Source: Anaerotignum propionicum (GTDB lineage: Bacteria > Bacillota > Clostridia > Lachnospirales > Anaerotignaceae). Taken from it: DNA of 64,000 bases. The DNA lies in NCBI RefSeq assembly GCF_024461735.1, contig NZ_JANGAD010000008.1, positions 1-64,000 on the forward strand. Direction: 5' to 3'. Positions 29,694 through 37,968 of this stretch are shown piece by piece. Position 1 is the first letter of the stretch, and each line of letters starts with the position of its first letter. The translations under genes and the position numbers were made by a program. The notes beneath the pieces are model-generated. The model worked only from the letters and a program-made list of their open reading frames with translations. It was not told the origin of the DNA and made no database searches.

Positions 29694-30965
29694 CTATGAT
29701 TTATGAAAAACTTTTTTTCCTATTTTGTCAATATCTTTACCTTTTACATTTCCAACTGCACTCCAACTCACTTTTTCCGTATCAAAAATCATATTTGTAA
29801 CCTGCAAAATATCATGGGCTGTTACTTCACTAAGCTTCCCAATGACCTCTTCAGAATCCTGAACCACGCCACGCAAAAGCAAGGCCGATCCTGACGCTGT
29901 CATTCTATTCAACGTACTTTCCGTACCAATGATAAAATTGCTAATCAACTGTTCTTTGGTCACATCAATGAGTTTTTGTGGTAGTTGTTTCTTTTTTACA
30001 TCTTCAATTTCCCGCAAGATAAGGTCATACACCCGCTCCAATTGGTTTGGATTCATACCACCGCAAACAGAAAATAATCCTGTATCGGAAAATGCCGTTG
30101 TGTAGCTGTAAATGGAATAGGTCAAACCATTTTCTTCACGAACCTTTTGAAATAATCTAGAACTCATCCCACCACCAAAAATAGTATTAAATACTCCAAG
30201 GGCATACTTCATAGGATGATCCCGCTCCACGCTGGGAAAGGCAACACAACTATGCACCTGTTCCACGTCCTTCTCCCTTACTACATGGGCAATTTGATAC
30301 TCTGCTTTAGAGTCATATTGTATAAATGGCTTCTTTCGTTCCCAAGAACCAAGGGCTTTATTCAGCTCCTCCATCACTTCGTCGGTTTTAAAATTTCCTG
30401 CAATGGATAGTACAATATTCTCCGGTTGATAATTTCCTTCATAATAATCACGGATACTCTCCGAGGTAAATGCTGAAATGGTCTCTGTAGTTCCCAAAAT
30501 GGGCATTCCTAAAGAGCTTCCACGCCAAATACTATCTTGTAAAGCATCATGCACCAATTCCTCAGGCGCATCTTCATACATATTGATTTCCTCAATAATA
30601 ACATTACGCTCTTTTTCCACGTCTTTTTGAGCGAATAAAGAACGCAAAAGCATATCGCTCATAACCTCTAACGCTCTGGTAAAATGCTCATCCAATACAC
30701 GGGTATGATAACAAGTGTATTCTTTTGTGGTATAAGCATTAATCTGTCCACCCACAGCATCCATAGCCTGGGCGATTTCCTTTGCACTTCTGTTTTCTGT
30801 TCCTTTAAACATCATATGCTCGATAAAATGAGATACCCCATTTTCCTCAGGCTTCTCATTTCTGGAACCATTTTTTACCCAAATACCAAAAGAAATGCTT
30901 CGTACATAGGCAATTTCCTCTAAAGCAACAGAAATCCCATTTTGTAATTTTTTAATGATAACCAT
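29694..30965 (-). CDS. M16 family zinc peptidase (YmxG/MlpA-like)
   Basis: The 423-residue product has the inverted zinc motif HFIEHMMFKGTENRS near residue 47, and the downstream Glu that completes the site is in the ERNVIIEEINMYED region near 124. The C-terminal M16 half contains SSRLFQKVREENGLTYSIYSY. In Bacillus the homologue next to pnp is MlpA/YmxG. ATG 30965 (MVIIKKL) follows GGGAGAG; the longer reading from 31070 adds 35 residues with no ribosome site and overlaps the pnp terminator. Confidence 0.9.
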   Translation of the reverse strand: MVIIKKLQNGISVALEEIAYVRSISFGIWVKNGSRNEKPEENGVSHFIEHMMFKGTENRSAKEIAQAMDAVGGQINAYTTKEYTCYHTRVLDEHFTRALEVMSDMLLRSLFAQKDVEKERNVIIEEINMYEDAPEELVHDALQDSIWRGSSLGMPILGTTETISAFTSESIRDYYEGNYQPENIVLSIAGNFKTDEVMEELNKALGSWERKKPFIQYDSKAEYQIAHVVREKDVEQVHSCVAFPSVERDHPMKYALGVFNTIFGGGMSSRLFQKVREENGLTYSIYSYTTAFSDTGLFSVCGGMNPNQLERVYDLILREIEDVKKKQLPQKLIDVTKEQLISNFIIGTESTLNRMTASGSALLLRGVVQDSEEVIGKLSEVTAHDILQVTNMIFDTEKVSWSAVGNVKGKDIDKIGKKVFHKS

Positions 30966-31034
30966 ATAATCTCTCCCATGCAAAACGCTAATTTCTTTTA
31001 TCATGTTCCAAACTATATTTTTTATGCTTTCATA

Positions 31035-31076
31035 AAGAAAGAGACTGTGCAGGAAAACCTTCCTTTTCACAGCCTC
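31035..31076 (-). terminator. terminator after pnp
   Basis: On the minus strand GAGGCTGTG pairs with CACAGTCTC, with an inner AGGAA/TTTTCCT stem, followed by TTTCTTT. It separates pnp from the M16 peptidase gene. Confidence 0.7.
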
Positions 31077-31096
31077 CTATCTGTTAGATATTATGC

Positions 31097-33244
31097 TTAA
31101 TGACTATGCTTTTCTTCCTTAGGCTTTTCTTCCTGAGGTACCGCATCTTTCATTGAGAAATTCAGTCTGCCCTGCTTGTCAATTTCCATCAGCTTTGCGC
31201 TAACAATGTCACCCACAGCCAATACATCCTCAACCTTTTCCACACGTTTGTTGGAAATTTTGGAGATATGAACCAAGCCTTCTTTGCCCGGTGCAATTTC
31301 AAAGAATGCGCCAAAAGCCATTAGTCTAGTGATTGCTCCTGTGTAAATTGTGCCTGGAATAGGATCTTTTACAATGGCATTAATCATATCGATGGCACGC
31401 TGAATATCTGCAGCATTAATACCCTTGATAAAGATTGTGCCGTCATCCTCAGTATCAATCGCACAGCCTGTTTCCTCAATAATCTTTTTGATTACTTTAC
31501 CTCTTGTACCAATCACTTCTGCAATCTTTTCAACGTCAATCTGCATAGAAGCAATCTTTGGTGCATGAGGAGAAAGCTCTTTTCTGGATTCAGAAATAGC
31601 CTTCAGCATGACCTCGTTTAAAATATATTCTCTTGCTCTGCCAGTCTGAGCAAATGCCTGCTCAATCATGGCAAAAGTTAAGCCTTTAATCTTCATATCC
31701 ATCTGGATAGCGGTTATACCAACGCTGGTTCCTGCAACCTTAAAGTCCATATCGCCAAAGAAGTCCTCAACGCCTTGAATATCAGTGATTTCAACAAAAT
31801 CATCTTCTGTATCACCTGTTACCAAGCCTACAGAAATGCCTGCAACGGGACGCTTAATGGGAACACCTGCCGCCATCAGGGACAACGTAGAACCACAAAT
31901 ACTTGCCTGAGAGGTAGAACCGTTGGAGCTTAAAATATCGGAAACCAAACGGATTGCATATGGGAATTCCTCTTCACTGGGAATAACGGGCAATAAAGCT
32001 CTTTCACCCAATGCACCGTGACCAATTTCACGTCTACCGGGACCTCTGGAGGTTTTTGCCTCACCTACGGAATAACCAGGGAAGTTATAATGATGGATAT
32101 AACGCTTGCCTGTTTCATTGGTATCTAAACCATCCAAACGCTGGCCTTCACTAATCATGCCCAATGTGGTTACTGTCAAGCACTGCGTCTGTCCTCTGGA
32201 GAACAATGCAGAACCATGAACACGAGGCAATACATCAATTTCAGCGGAAAGCTTTCTGATTTCTTCAATACCACGACCGTCAGGACGCTTGTGGTCTTTC
32301 AAAATCATACGTCTAACTGTCATCTTCTCAAATTTATAGATAATCTCGCCCAACAATTCGCCGATTTTTGCGTCTTCACCATAAATTGCAGTTAATTTTT
32401 CTGTTAAAGCCTCTGTTACTTCTTCAGTAATCACCTTAAGCTTGGCATCTCTGTCCTGCTTCAATTCAGCAAAAACAGCATCTTCCATTCTTGCATCAGT
32501 AATATAGCTTGTAACCAAGTCATAAGCTTCCTGATTAATAACATGCTCTTCATAAGGCGCTTTTTCCTTGCCTTCTTTTTCTACGATTTCTTTGATAAAT
32601 TTTACAACCTGAAGGTTTGTGTCAAAAGCCAAATGGATAGCTTCCATCATCAATTCGTCAGGAATTTCGTCTGCTCCTGCTTCAATCATCATAACCTTGT
32701 CCTCCTTGGAGGAAACAGTTAAGGATAATCTAGAGGTTTCTCTTTGCTCTGCCGTAGGGTTTACAACCAACTGGCCATCGCAATAGCCAATGCTAACGGA
32801 AGAAACAGGATCAGTGAAAGGAATATCAGAAATATTCAACGCCAAGGAAGCACCAATCATAGCGATTACTTCGGGTGAACAATCCTGATCAACAGACATA
32901 ACTGTTGCCACAATTGCAACATCATTTCTGTAATCCTTGGGGAATAAAGGTCTTAATGGTCTATCAATACATCTGGAGGTTAAAACAGCCTTCTCAGAAG
33001 GTCTGCCTTCTCTTTTAATAAAGCCCCCGGGAATTTTACCAACAGAATAAAGTCTTTCTTCGTAATCAATGCTCAGAGGGAAAAAGTCAATTCCTTCTCT
33101 GGGCTTTTGAGATGCAGTAGCGGTTACCAAAACTGTGGTTTCACCATAGCGCAAAATAACAGCGCCATTGGCCTGTTCTGCAACTCTGCCAATTTCAGCC
33201 GTCAGGGTTCTGCCTGCTAAATCCATGGTATAAGTTCTAAACAT
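31097..33244 (-). CDS. pnp: polynucleotide phosphorylase
   Basis: PNPase degrades RNA 3' to 5' using phosphate. The 715-residue protein has two RNase PH domains (the first with GGFIKREGRPSEKAVLTSRCIDRPLRPLF-like sequence, the second with GHGALGERALLPVIPSEEEFPYAIRLVSD-like sequence), a KH domain (about 555–615, IGTRGKVIKKI) and an S1 domain (about 625–695, GAFFEIAPGKEGLVHISKIS). ATG 33244 follows AAGGAGA at seven bases; a reading from 33343 would extend through the leader hairpin and is rejected. It follows rpsO, as in most bacteria. Confidence 0.97.
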   Translation of the reverse strand: MFRTYTMDLAGRTLTAEIGRVAEQANGAVILRYGETTVLVTATASQKPREGIDFFPLSIDYEERLYSVGKIPGGFIKREGRPSEKAVLTSRCIDRPLRPLFPKDYRNDVAIVATVMSVDQDCSPEVIAMIGASLALNISDIPFTDPVSSVSIGYCDGQLVVNPTAEQRETSRLSLTVSSKEDKVMMIEAGADEIPDELMMEAIHLAFDTNLQVVKFIKEIVEKEGKEKAPYEEHVINQEAYDLVTSYITDARMEDAVFAELKQDRDAKLKVITEEVTEALTEKLTAIYGEDAKIGELLGEIIYKFEKMTVRRMILKDHKRPDGRGIEEIRKLSAEIDVLPRVHGSALFSRGQTQCLTVTTLGMISEGQRLDGLDTNETGKRYIHHYNFPGYSVGEAKTSRGPGRREIGHGALGERALLPVIPSEEEFPYAIRLVSDILSSNGSTSQASICGSTLSLMAAGVPIKRPVAGISVGLVTGDTEDDFVEITDIQGVEDFFGDMDFKVAGTSVGITAIQMDMKIKGLTFAMIEQAFAQTGRAREYILNEVMLKAISESRKELSPHAPKIASMQIDVEKIAEVIGTRGKVIKKIIEETGCAIDTEDDGTIFIKGINAADIQRAIDMINAIVKDPIPGTIYTGAITRLMAFGAFFEIAPGKEGLVHISKISNKRVEKVEDVLAVGDIVSAKLMEIDKQGRLNFSMKDAVPQEEKPKEEKHSH

Positions 33245-33274
33245 AATGAAGTCTCCTTTTGTTTTTTCTTCTAT

Positions 33275-33338
33275 GCACCATAGATCTTCAGCTTTTTTCA
33301 TACCCTCAGCTATGAAAAAAGCTGGAAATCTATAGTGC
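33275..33338 (-). promoter_or_regulatory. long leader hairpin before pnp
   Basis: Arms at 33275–33302 and 33311–33338 are 28 bases each and complementary except for two G–U positions and one mismatch, around an eight-base loop. It sits 30 bases upstream of the pnp start codon. It lacks a terminal T run that would suggest a terminator. A double-stranded leader of this kind is where RNase III and PNPase control pnp in E. coli; a similar role here is inference. Confidence 0.75.
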
Positions 33339-33370
33339 CACATACACTTACTTTCTTTTTGAAATCATAG

Positions 33371-33396
33371 AAGAAAAGAGAGGAAATTTCCTCTCT
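33371..33396 (-). terminator. terminator after rpsO
   Basis: AGAGAGGAAA and TTTCCTCTCT form a stem (33377–33396), followed on the minus strand by TTTCTTCT. Partial readthrough would let rpsO and pnp share a transcript. Confidence 0.7.
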
Positions 33397-33415
33397 CTTC
33401 CCTATATCGCAATTC

Positions 33416-33679
33416 TTACTTTCTCAGACCGAGTTCGCTAAGGATAGCACGATATCTTTCAATATCCAGATCCTTCAAATAGTTCAAAAGACCTCTTCTC
33501 TGTCCTACCATTTTCAAAAGACCTCTTCTGGAGTGGTGATCCTTCTTGTGATCCTTCAAATGATCTGTAAGCATTGTAATTCTTGCTGTCAACAGAGCGA
33601 TCTGTACTTCGGGAGAACCTGTATCGTTAGGGGTTCTGCCGTATTTTGCGATAATTTCCTGTTTGTTGATTGTTGCCAT
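33416..33679 (-). CDS. rpsO: 30S ribosomal protein S15
   Basis: S15 binds 16S rRNA and helps assemble the platform. The 87-residue product has the typical sequence: [33 protein letters not shown] and the C-terminal [16 protein letters not shown] region. ATG 33679 (MATINKQ) follows AAGGAGG; a longer reading from 33730 has no ribosome site. Confidence 0.98.
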   Translation of the reverse strand: MATINKQEIIAKYGRTPNDTGSPEVQIALLTARITMLTDHLKDHKKDHHSRRGLLKMVGQRRGLLNYLKDLDIERYRAILSELGLRK

Positions 33680-33723
33680 TGTTATTTCCTCCTTAAATAA
33701 TTCCTGAAATATTTTACTATGCA

Positions 33724-33780
33724 TCCCCAAAGACTAAGTAATGGTTGGAGAGTCCAAAGACCGAGTCTCGGATTTACAGC
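33724..33780 (-). promoter_or_regulatory. possible S15 autoregulatory leader
   Basis: On the minus strand, between the promoter and rpsO, CCGAGACTCGG is a self-complementary stem. GGACT about 10 bases on can pair with AGTCT, enclosing CTCCAACC. Several unrelated rpsO leaders bind S15. The resemblance is only structural and unverified. Confidence 0.3.
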
Positions 33781-33786
33781 ATTTTT

Positions 33787-33815
33787 ATTTTAGCATACTA
33801 CCTTTGCCATTGCAA
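33787..33815 (-). promoter_or_regulatory. promoter of rpsO (and pnp)
   Basis: On the minus strand TTGCAA (33815–33810) and TAAAAT (33792–33787) are 17 bases apart, about 105 bases before the rpsO start, giving a structured 5' leader. Confidence 0.6.
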
Positions 33816-33825
33816 GGACAATACG

Positions 33826-34725
33826 CTAATTCTCTGGGTTTTCCTCAACTTTTTCATCGACAGATTTTGTAAAATCAAACTGAGATAAAATAATTGCTAT
33901 AAAAATTACAGCAAAACCCAATGCCATTTTTATTGTTATCTGCTCTTTAAATAGTAGCACAGAGAAAACTACGCCAAAAACAGATTCCAGGCTTAGAATA
34001 ATTGTGCCCACCGTTGCATTAATATATTTTAACCCAATACTTTGTAAGGATAAACATACAGCCGTTGAAAATATTGCCAAATAAAGCACATTTCCAGCCG
34101 CCGCCAACGATATGCTTTGGGGGAATCCACCGGTTACGATGACAGAAATCCATCCCAATATCCCTGCCACACAAATTTGCAGCATGGTCAAAAGCATAGG
34201 GTCTCTTCCTCTGCAATAATATGCAATAGAAATAATATTTGCGGCAAACGCACCACTGCATAACAAGGTAATGCCATCACCAAAGGTGATTTTCATACTG
34301 CCTTCCAAGGATATCAGTCCAATCCCGACTAAGCATATGGCTGCGGAGATAATATGATTTCTCTTAGGACGCTCTTTCATAAATATCCAGCCTAAAAAAG
34401 GTACAATAACACAGTAGGCGGAAGTTAAAAATGCACTTTTGCCTGGGGTCGTGCCATAAGTCATAGCCACAGTTTGTAATCCGGAGCCCAACACCATGGT
34501 AGAACCTGAAACAAGTCCCCCTATTAAATATTCCTTATCAATGCGATGCCACTTTTTAATTGTTGCAAGGGCAGTAATAATCCCTGCAACACTAAAGCGA
34601 GACGCAACAATAAAAGATGTAGTTAATTCGTCAACGGCAAACTTTTGGAAAACAAAGGCACTGCCCCAAATGGCAGCTGTTAAAAGCAACGCAAGGGTTG
34701 CCCATATTTTCTTGTTTTGACTCAT
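33826..34725 (-). CDS. EamA/DMT family transporter
   Basis: The 299-residue protein has ten predicted membrane segments in two EamA repeats, with the typical ALLLTAAIWGSAFVFQKFAV opening, LTSAYCVIVPFLGWIFMKERP between halves and IILSLESVFGVVFSVLLFKEQ in the second repeat. Members export metabolites or drugs; the substrate is unknown. ATG 34725 follows GGGGAG by seven bases. It lies between ribF (three bases downstream of the ribF stop in genome order) and the rpsO promoter, within a series otherwise devoted to translation and cofactor genes. Confidence 0.9.
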   Translation of the reverse strand: MSQNKKIWATLALLLTAAIWGSAFVFQKFAVDELTTSFIVASRFSVAGIITALATIKKWHRIDKEYLIGGLVSGSTMVLGSGLQTVAMTYGTTPGKSAFLTSAYCVIVPFLGWIFMKERPKRNHIISAAICLVGIGLISLEGSMKITFGDGITLLCSGAFAANIISIAYYCRGRDPMLLTMLQICVAGILGWISVIVTGGFPQSISLAAAGNVLYLAIFSTAVCLSLQSIGLKYINATVGTIILSLESVFGVVFSVLLFKEQITIKMALGFAVIFIAIILSQFDFTKSVDEKVEENPEN

Positions 34726-34743
34726 ATTTATACTCCCCAAATT

Positions 34744-35700
34744 TTACTCTTGGGCGCTTTTCCATTTGATTAAATACTCCTCAGATGCAAAATACTCTGC
34801 TGCCTGCTCAGCATTTATTTTGATTTGCTGACGCAATTCCTCAACACCGGGAAATTTACGTTCACTGCGTAAAAATTTATAGAAAAATGTTTGCAATGTT
34901 TCACCGTAAACATTTTCATTAAAATTCAGCAAATAGGTCTCTACAATTTTCTGTGTACCATTTACTGTAGGATTAATTCCAATATTGGTCACGCCATAAT
35001 AATATTTCCCTTTATACAAAGTTTTTGTCGCATACACACCATTTGGCGGAAACAGCTTTAAGGGGTGGGCAAGAATGTTAATTGTAGGAAAACCAATGGT
35101 TCTGCCCAGTTTTTTCCCCTCAGACACCGTCCCCAAAATGAAATACGGCTCTGTCAGCATACGGTTTGCTTCTTCCAAATCCTTTTGTATCAAGCACTTG
35201 CGAATTCTAGAAGAGCTAACCCGTTCTTCCTCAAATAAAACAGAGGGTACTGCAATAACCTTAACGCCACGGGCTTCTCCCAGCCTTTGCAGCATTTCGT
35301 AATCACCTGAACGGTTTGCGCCAAAGTGATAATTTTCTCCTACTATCAAAACACGGCACTGCATTCTTTCAAAAATCAGCTTTATTGCAAAATCTTCGGC
35401 ACTCATTGCTGCAAATGTTTGGTCAAAGGGATACTCAATATAAGTATCAATGCCCATTTGCTCCATGGTAAATTTCTTTTCCGAAGGAGCCATAATCAGC
35501 GCAAAGTCATCTTTTTTCCCGAACACCAGCATCGGATGGGGAGAAAAAGTAAAAACAACACTTTTTAACCCTTCTTCCTCTGCAAATTGCTTTGTCAATT
35601 TGATCAACGCACGATGTCCCAAGTGCAAGCCGTCAAAATTGCCCAACGTTACCGCCGTCGGCTGATTCTGGTCTATGTGCGTATCCGTGATATGTTCCAT
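34744..35700 (-). CDS. ribF: bifunctional riboflavin kinase / FAD synthetase
   Basis: RibF phosphorylates riboflavin to FMN and adenylates it to FAD. The 318-residue protein has the nucleotidyltransferase domain with TLGNFDGLHLGHRALI near 19 and the kinase domain (about 185–310) with GKKLGRTIGFPTINI and PNGVYAT. SSSRIRKCL near 160 is the ISST-R region of the first domain. AAGGAG precedes the ATG, and the gene is 11 bases after truB, typical of the truB–ribF–rpsO order. Confidence 0.95.
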   Translation of the reverse strand: MEHITDTHIDQNQPTAVTLGNFDGLHLGHRALIKLTKQFAEEEGLKSVVFTFSPHPMLVFGKKDDFALIMAPSEKKFTMEQMGIDTYIEYPFDQTFAAMSAEDFAIKLIFERMQCRVLIVGENYHFGANRSGDYEMLQRLGEARGVKVIAVPSVLFEEERVSSSRIRKCLIQKDLEEANRMLTEPYFILGTVSEGKKLGRTIGFPTINILAHPLKLFPPNGVYATKTLYKGKYYYGVTNIGINPTVNGTQKIVETYLLNFNENVYGETLQTFFYKFLRSERKFPGVEELRQQIKINAEQAAEYFASEEYLIKWKSAQE

Positions 35701-35711
35701 TTTTCTACTCC

Positions 35712-36614
35712 TTAAATCAACATCTTTAATGGTTTGATAAAAAAGCTTTTTTCTTCCTGTACGATTGTATATATCCCCGTTAAATCCCTGTTATGGTCAA
35801 AAACAATTACCTCTTGACCTTCTTTTAACTCTTTTTCAGACTTAAAAAATTCACTACGTATCTTACCGCCGTTGTATAACAGCTTTGCAGATTTTTCTGA
35901 AACATAAACCCTTGTATACCCCTTCAAGGCATCTGCCAACCCCAAAAGCACAGTGTCAACCTGCCCTGTTTCCTCCAAAGCCTTTAATTCATGAAGCTTG
36001 ATGGCATTTTCCAAAGTGAATGCACCGGTAGCAGTTCTTAATAAACCTGCCATATGCCCGCCGCACCCCAAAGCCTTGCCAATATCAGCACATAGTGTGC
36101 GGATATACGTGCCTTTGGAGCATTCCACATCCATCTCTACTTGGCAAGGAGGAATAAAACGACGTATTTTAATATCATAAACCGTAATTTTCCGAGCCTT
36201 ACGCTCAATCTCTTTTCCCGCTCTGGCCAATTCATAAAGCTTTTTGCCATTGATTTTTACCGCAGAATACATGGGCGGTATCTGCTCCTGCTCTCCAATG
36301 AAGGAACTTATGGCTCTTCCAATGCTCTCCTCATCAAAAACCACAGGCTTCTCCTCCACTATTTCCCCCGAGGCATCCTCTGTTGTTGTGGAGATACCTA
36401 AATGGAGTATAGCGCGGTAGCTTTTTCTACCATCCATAATGATATCCGCAAGCTTAGTCCCCCTGCCTACGCATATAGGCAATACGCCCTCTGCATCAGG
36501 ATCAAGGGTACCTGTATGCCCAACCTTTTTCATGTGCAGTGTTTTTCGCACCACTGCAACAACATCATGGGAGGTAAAACCTTTTTCTTTATAAATATTT
36601 AGGATTCCGTCCAA
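35712..36614 (-). CDS. truB: tRNA pseudouridine-55 synthase
   Basis: TruB makes pseudouridine 55 in the T-loop of tRNAs. The 300-residue protein shows KVGHTGTLDPDAEGVLPIC near 30, with the catalytic Asp in LDPDAEG, and KGTYIRTLCADIG near 166. A PUA-like tail completes it. The start is TTG at 36614, five bases after GGGGGAG. It follows the nrnA-like gene by 12 bases. Confidence 0.95.
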   Translation of the reverse strand: MDGILNIYKEKGFTSHDVVAVVRKTLHMKKVGHTGTLDPDAEGVLPICVGRGTKLADIIMDGRKSYRAILHLGISTTTEDASGEIVEEKPVVFDEESIGRAISSFIGEQEQIPPMYSAVKINGKKLYELARAGKEIERKARKITVYDIKIRRFIPPCQVEMDVECSKGTYIRTLCADIGKALGCGGHMAGLLRTATGAFTLENAIKLHELKALEETGQVDTVLLGLADALKGYTRVYVSEKSAKLLYNGGKIRSEFFKSEKELKEGQEVIVFDHNRDLTGIYTIVQEEKSFFIKPLKMLI

Positions 36615-36626
36615 AAGGTCTCCCCC

Positions 36627-37589
36627 TCATAGCATTTTTTCTATTTCAGCAAAAACCAATTCCTTTGCCGTTGCCAAAGGTGCCACGATAGTACACCCTG
36701 CCGCCTTTACATGTCCGCCGCCACCAAATTTTTGTGCCAAGGCACAAACATCGTAGCCATCGTTGCCTCGGAAGCTGGCTTTCACATCCATTTCATTCTT
36801 TTCATATAAAAAGCATGCAATTTTCACGTCATTGACACCCTTTATATAATTGATGATTGCATCAAGCTCCTTATTGGTACCCTTACACTCCTCCATATCC
36901 ATCATAGTAATGGAGGTAAAAATCACCTTGCCATCAAGACAAAGCTCAGCTTTATCAAAAGCTCTACCCATAATCTTCATTTCCGAAAAGCTTCGGCTGT
37001 CGAATAAAGCATTATAAATTTTAGTAAAAGGGATTCCATAAGACATTAACTCTCCTGCCGCCTGCATGGTATCAGTCGTAGTGGAGCTATGGCGAAAACC
37101 ACCAGTATCATAAATAATTCCAGCATATAACGCTGAAGCAATCTCTTCATCAATAGGATAAAATCCTTTCAGCAGATTAAAAACAATCTGGCATGTTGAG
37201 GAAGCATTCTCCTCCACATAGTTATATTCTCCAAAAAAGGAATTGCTGGCATGGTGGTCAATGTTCATGGTACACTTTGCACCTTTGAAAATATCCTCAA
37301 TCCAGTCAAAGCGTCCCATATCTCCGCAGTCTAAGGCAATAAAAAGCTCTGCCCTGGTCACATCTTCCTTTTGCACAACCAAATTGCCATTGGGAATCAC
37401 TTCATATTTAGACGCATAGGGTCTCAAAAGCACCTGGACATTTTTACCCGCCTTTTTCAGGGAGGCCGCCAAGGCAAGATTTGCCCCAATGGCGTCCCCG
37501 TCAGGATTGATATGACCGCAAAGCACAATGTTCTGATGAGCAGAAATGATTTCTCTGATTTTTTCTAAAGAATCATTCATTCCCTTCAT
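36627..37589 (-). CDS. nrnA: DHH/DHHA1 family phosphoesterase (NrnA-like)
   Basis: The 320-residue protein has the RecJ-like DHH domain with HINPDGDAIGAN near 25, DCGD near 89 and NIDHHASN near 113, then a DHHA1 domain ending GGGGHVKAAGC near 297. NrnA degrades short oligoribonucleotides and pAp, and some members act on cyclic dinucleotide products. It starts inside the end of rbfA (17-base overlap); a second ATG three codons on is also possible. Its position between rbfA and truB is common in Firmicutes. Confidence 0.9.
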   Translation of the reverse strand: MKGMNDSLEKIREIISAHQNIVLCGHINPDGDAIGANLALAASLKKAGKNVQVLLRPYASKYEVIPNGNLVVQKEDVTRAELFIALDCGDMGRFDWIEDIFKGAKCTMNIDHHASNSFFGEYNYVEENASSTCQIVFNLLKGFYPIDEEIASALYAGIIYDTGGFRHSSTTTDTMQAAGELMSYGIPFTKIYNALFDSRSFSEMKIMGRAFDKAELCLDGKVIFTSITMMDMEECKGTNKELDAIINYIKGVNDVKIACFLYEKNEMDVKASFRGNDGYDVCALAQKFGGGGHVKAAGCTIVAPLATAKELVFAEIEKML

Positions 37590-37956
37590 TGGCTTCTTTC
37601 TCCTTTAAATCCTTAGAAATTTGGCTAATCAGCTGATTCATGTGAATGGCATATTCTGCGGATTCATCCAGCTTAAAGGTAAATTCCGGCGTAATGCGAA
37701 GATTAATTCTTTGGGCAATCAAACGACGCACAAATCCTGCGGCATTCTTCAACCCCTGCATTACACTGCTCTTTTCTTCGTCATTACCTAAAACAGAAAC
37801 ATACACCTTGCAATATTTTAAATCCGATGTTGTTTCAACCCGTATTACACTGGTCATTGAACCAATACGGGGATCTTTTAGTTCCCCTCTGATAATTTGG
37901 GATAGTTCTTTTAAAATCTCGTCATTTACACGAGATATTCTTGTGTTGTTTTTCAT
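37573..37956 (-). CDS. rbfA: 30S ribosome-binding factor A
   Basis: RbfA assists late 16S rRNA maturation. The 127-residue protein has the KH-like fold: RVNDEILKELSQIIRGELKDPRIG, then SDLKYCKVYVSVLG and LRITPEFTFKLDESAEYA. It follows infB by 12 bases, as in most bacteria, and is coupled to the nrnA-like gene by overlap. Confidence 0.96.
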   Translation of the reverse strand: MKNNTRISRVNDEILKELSQIIRGELKDPRIGSMTSVIRVETTSDLKYCKVYVSVLGNDEEKSSVMQGLKNAAGFVRRLIAQRINLRITPEFTFKLDESAEYAIHMNQLISQISKDLKEKEANEGNE

Positions 37957-37968
37957 AAATTCACCTAA

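Noticed and set aside
33245..33343. N-terminal extension of pnp through the leader
   Set aside because: The extension is encoded by the leader hairpin, while the AAGGAGA site and family alignment support ATG 33244.
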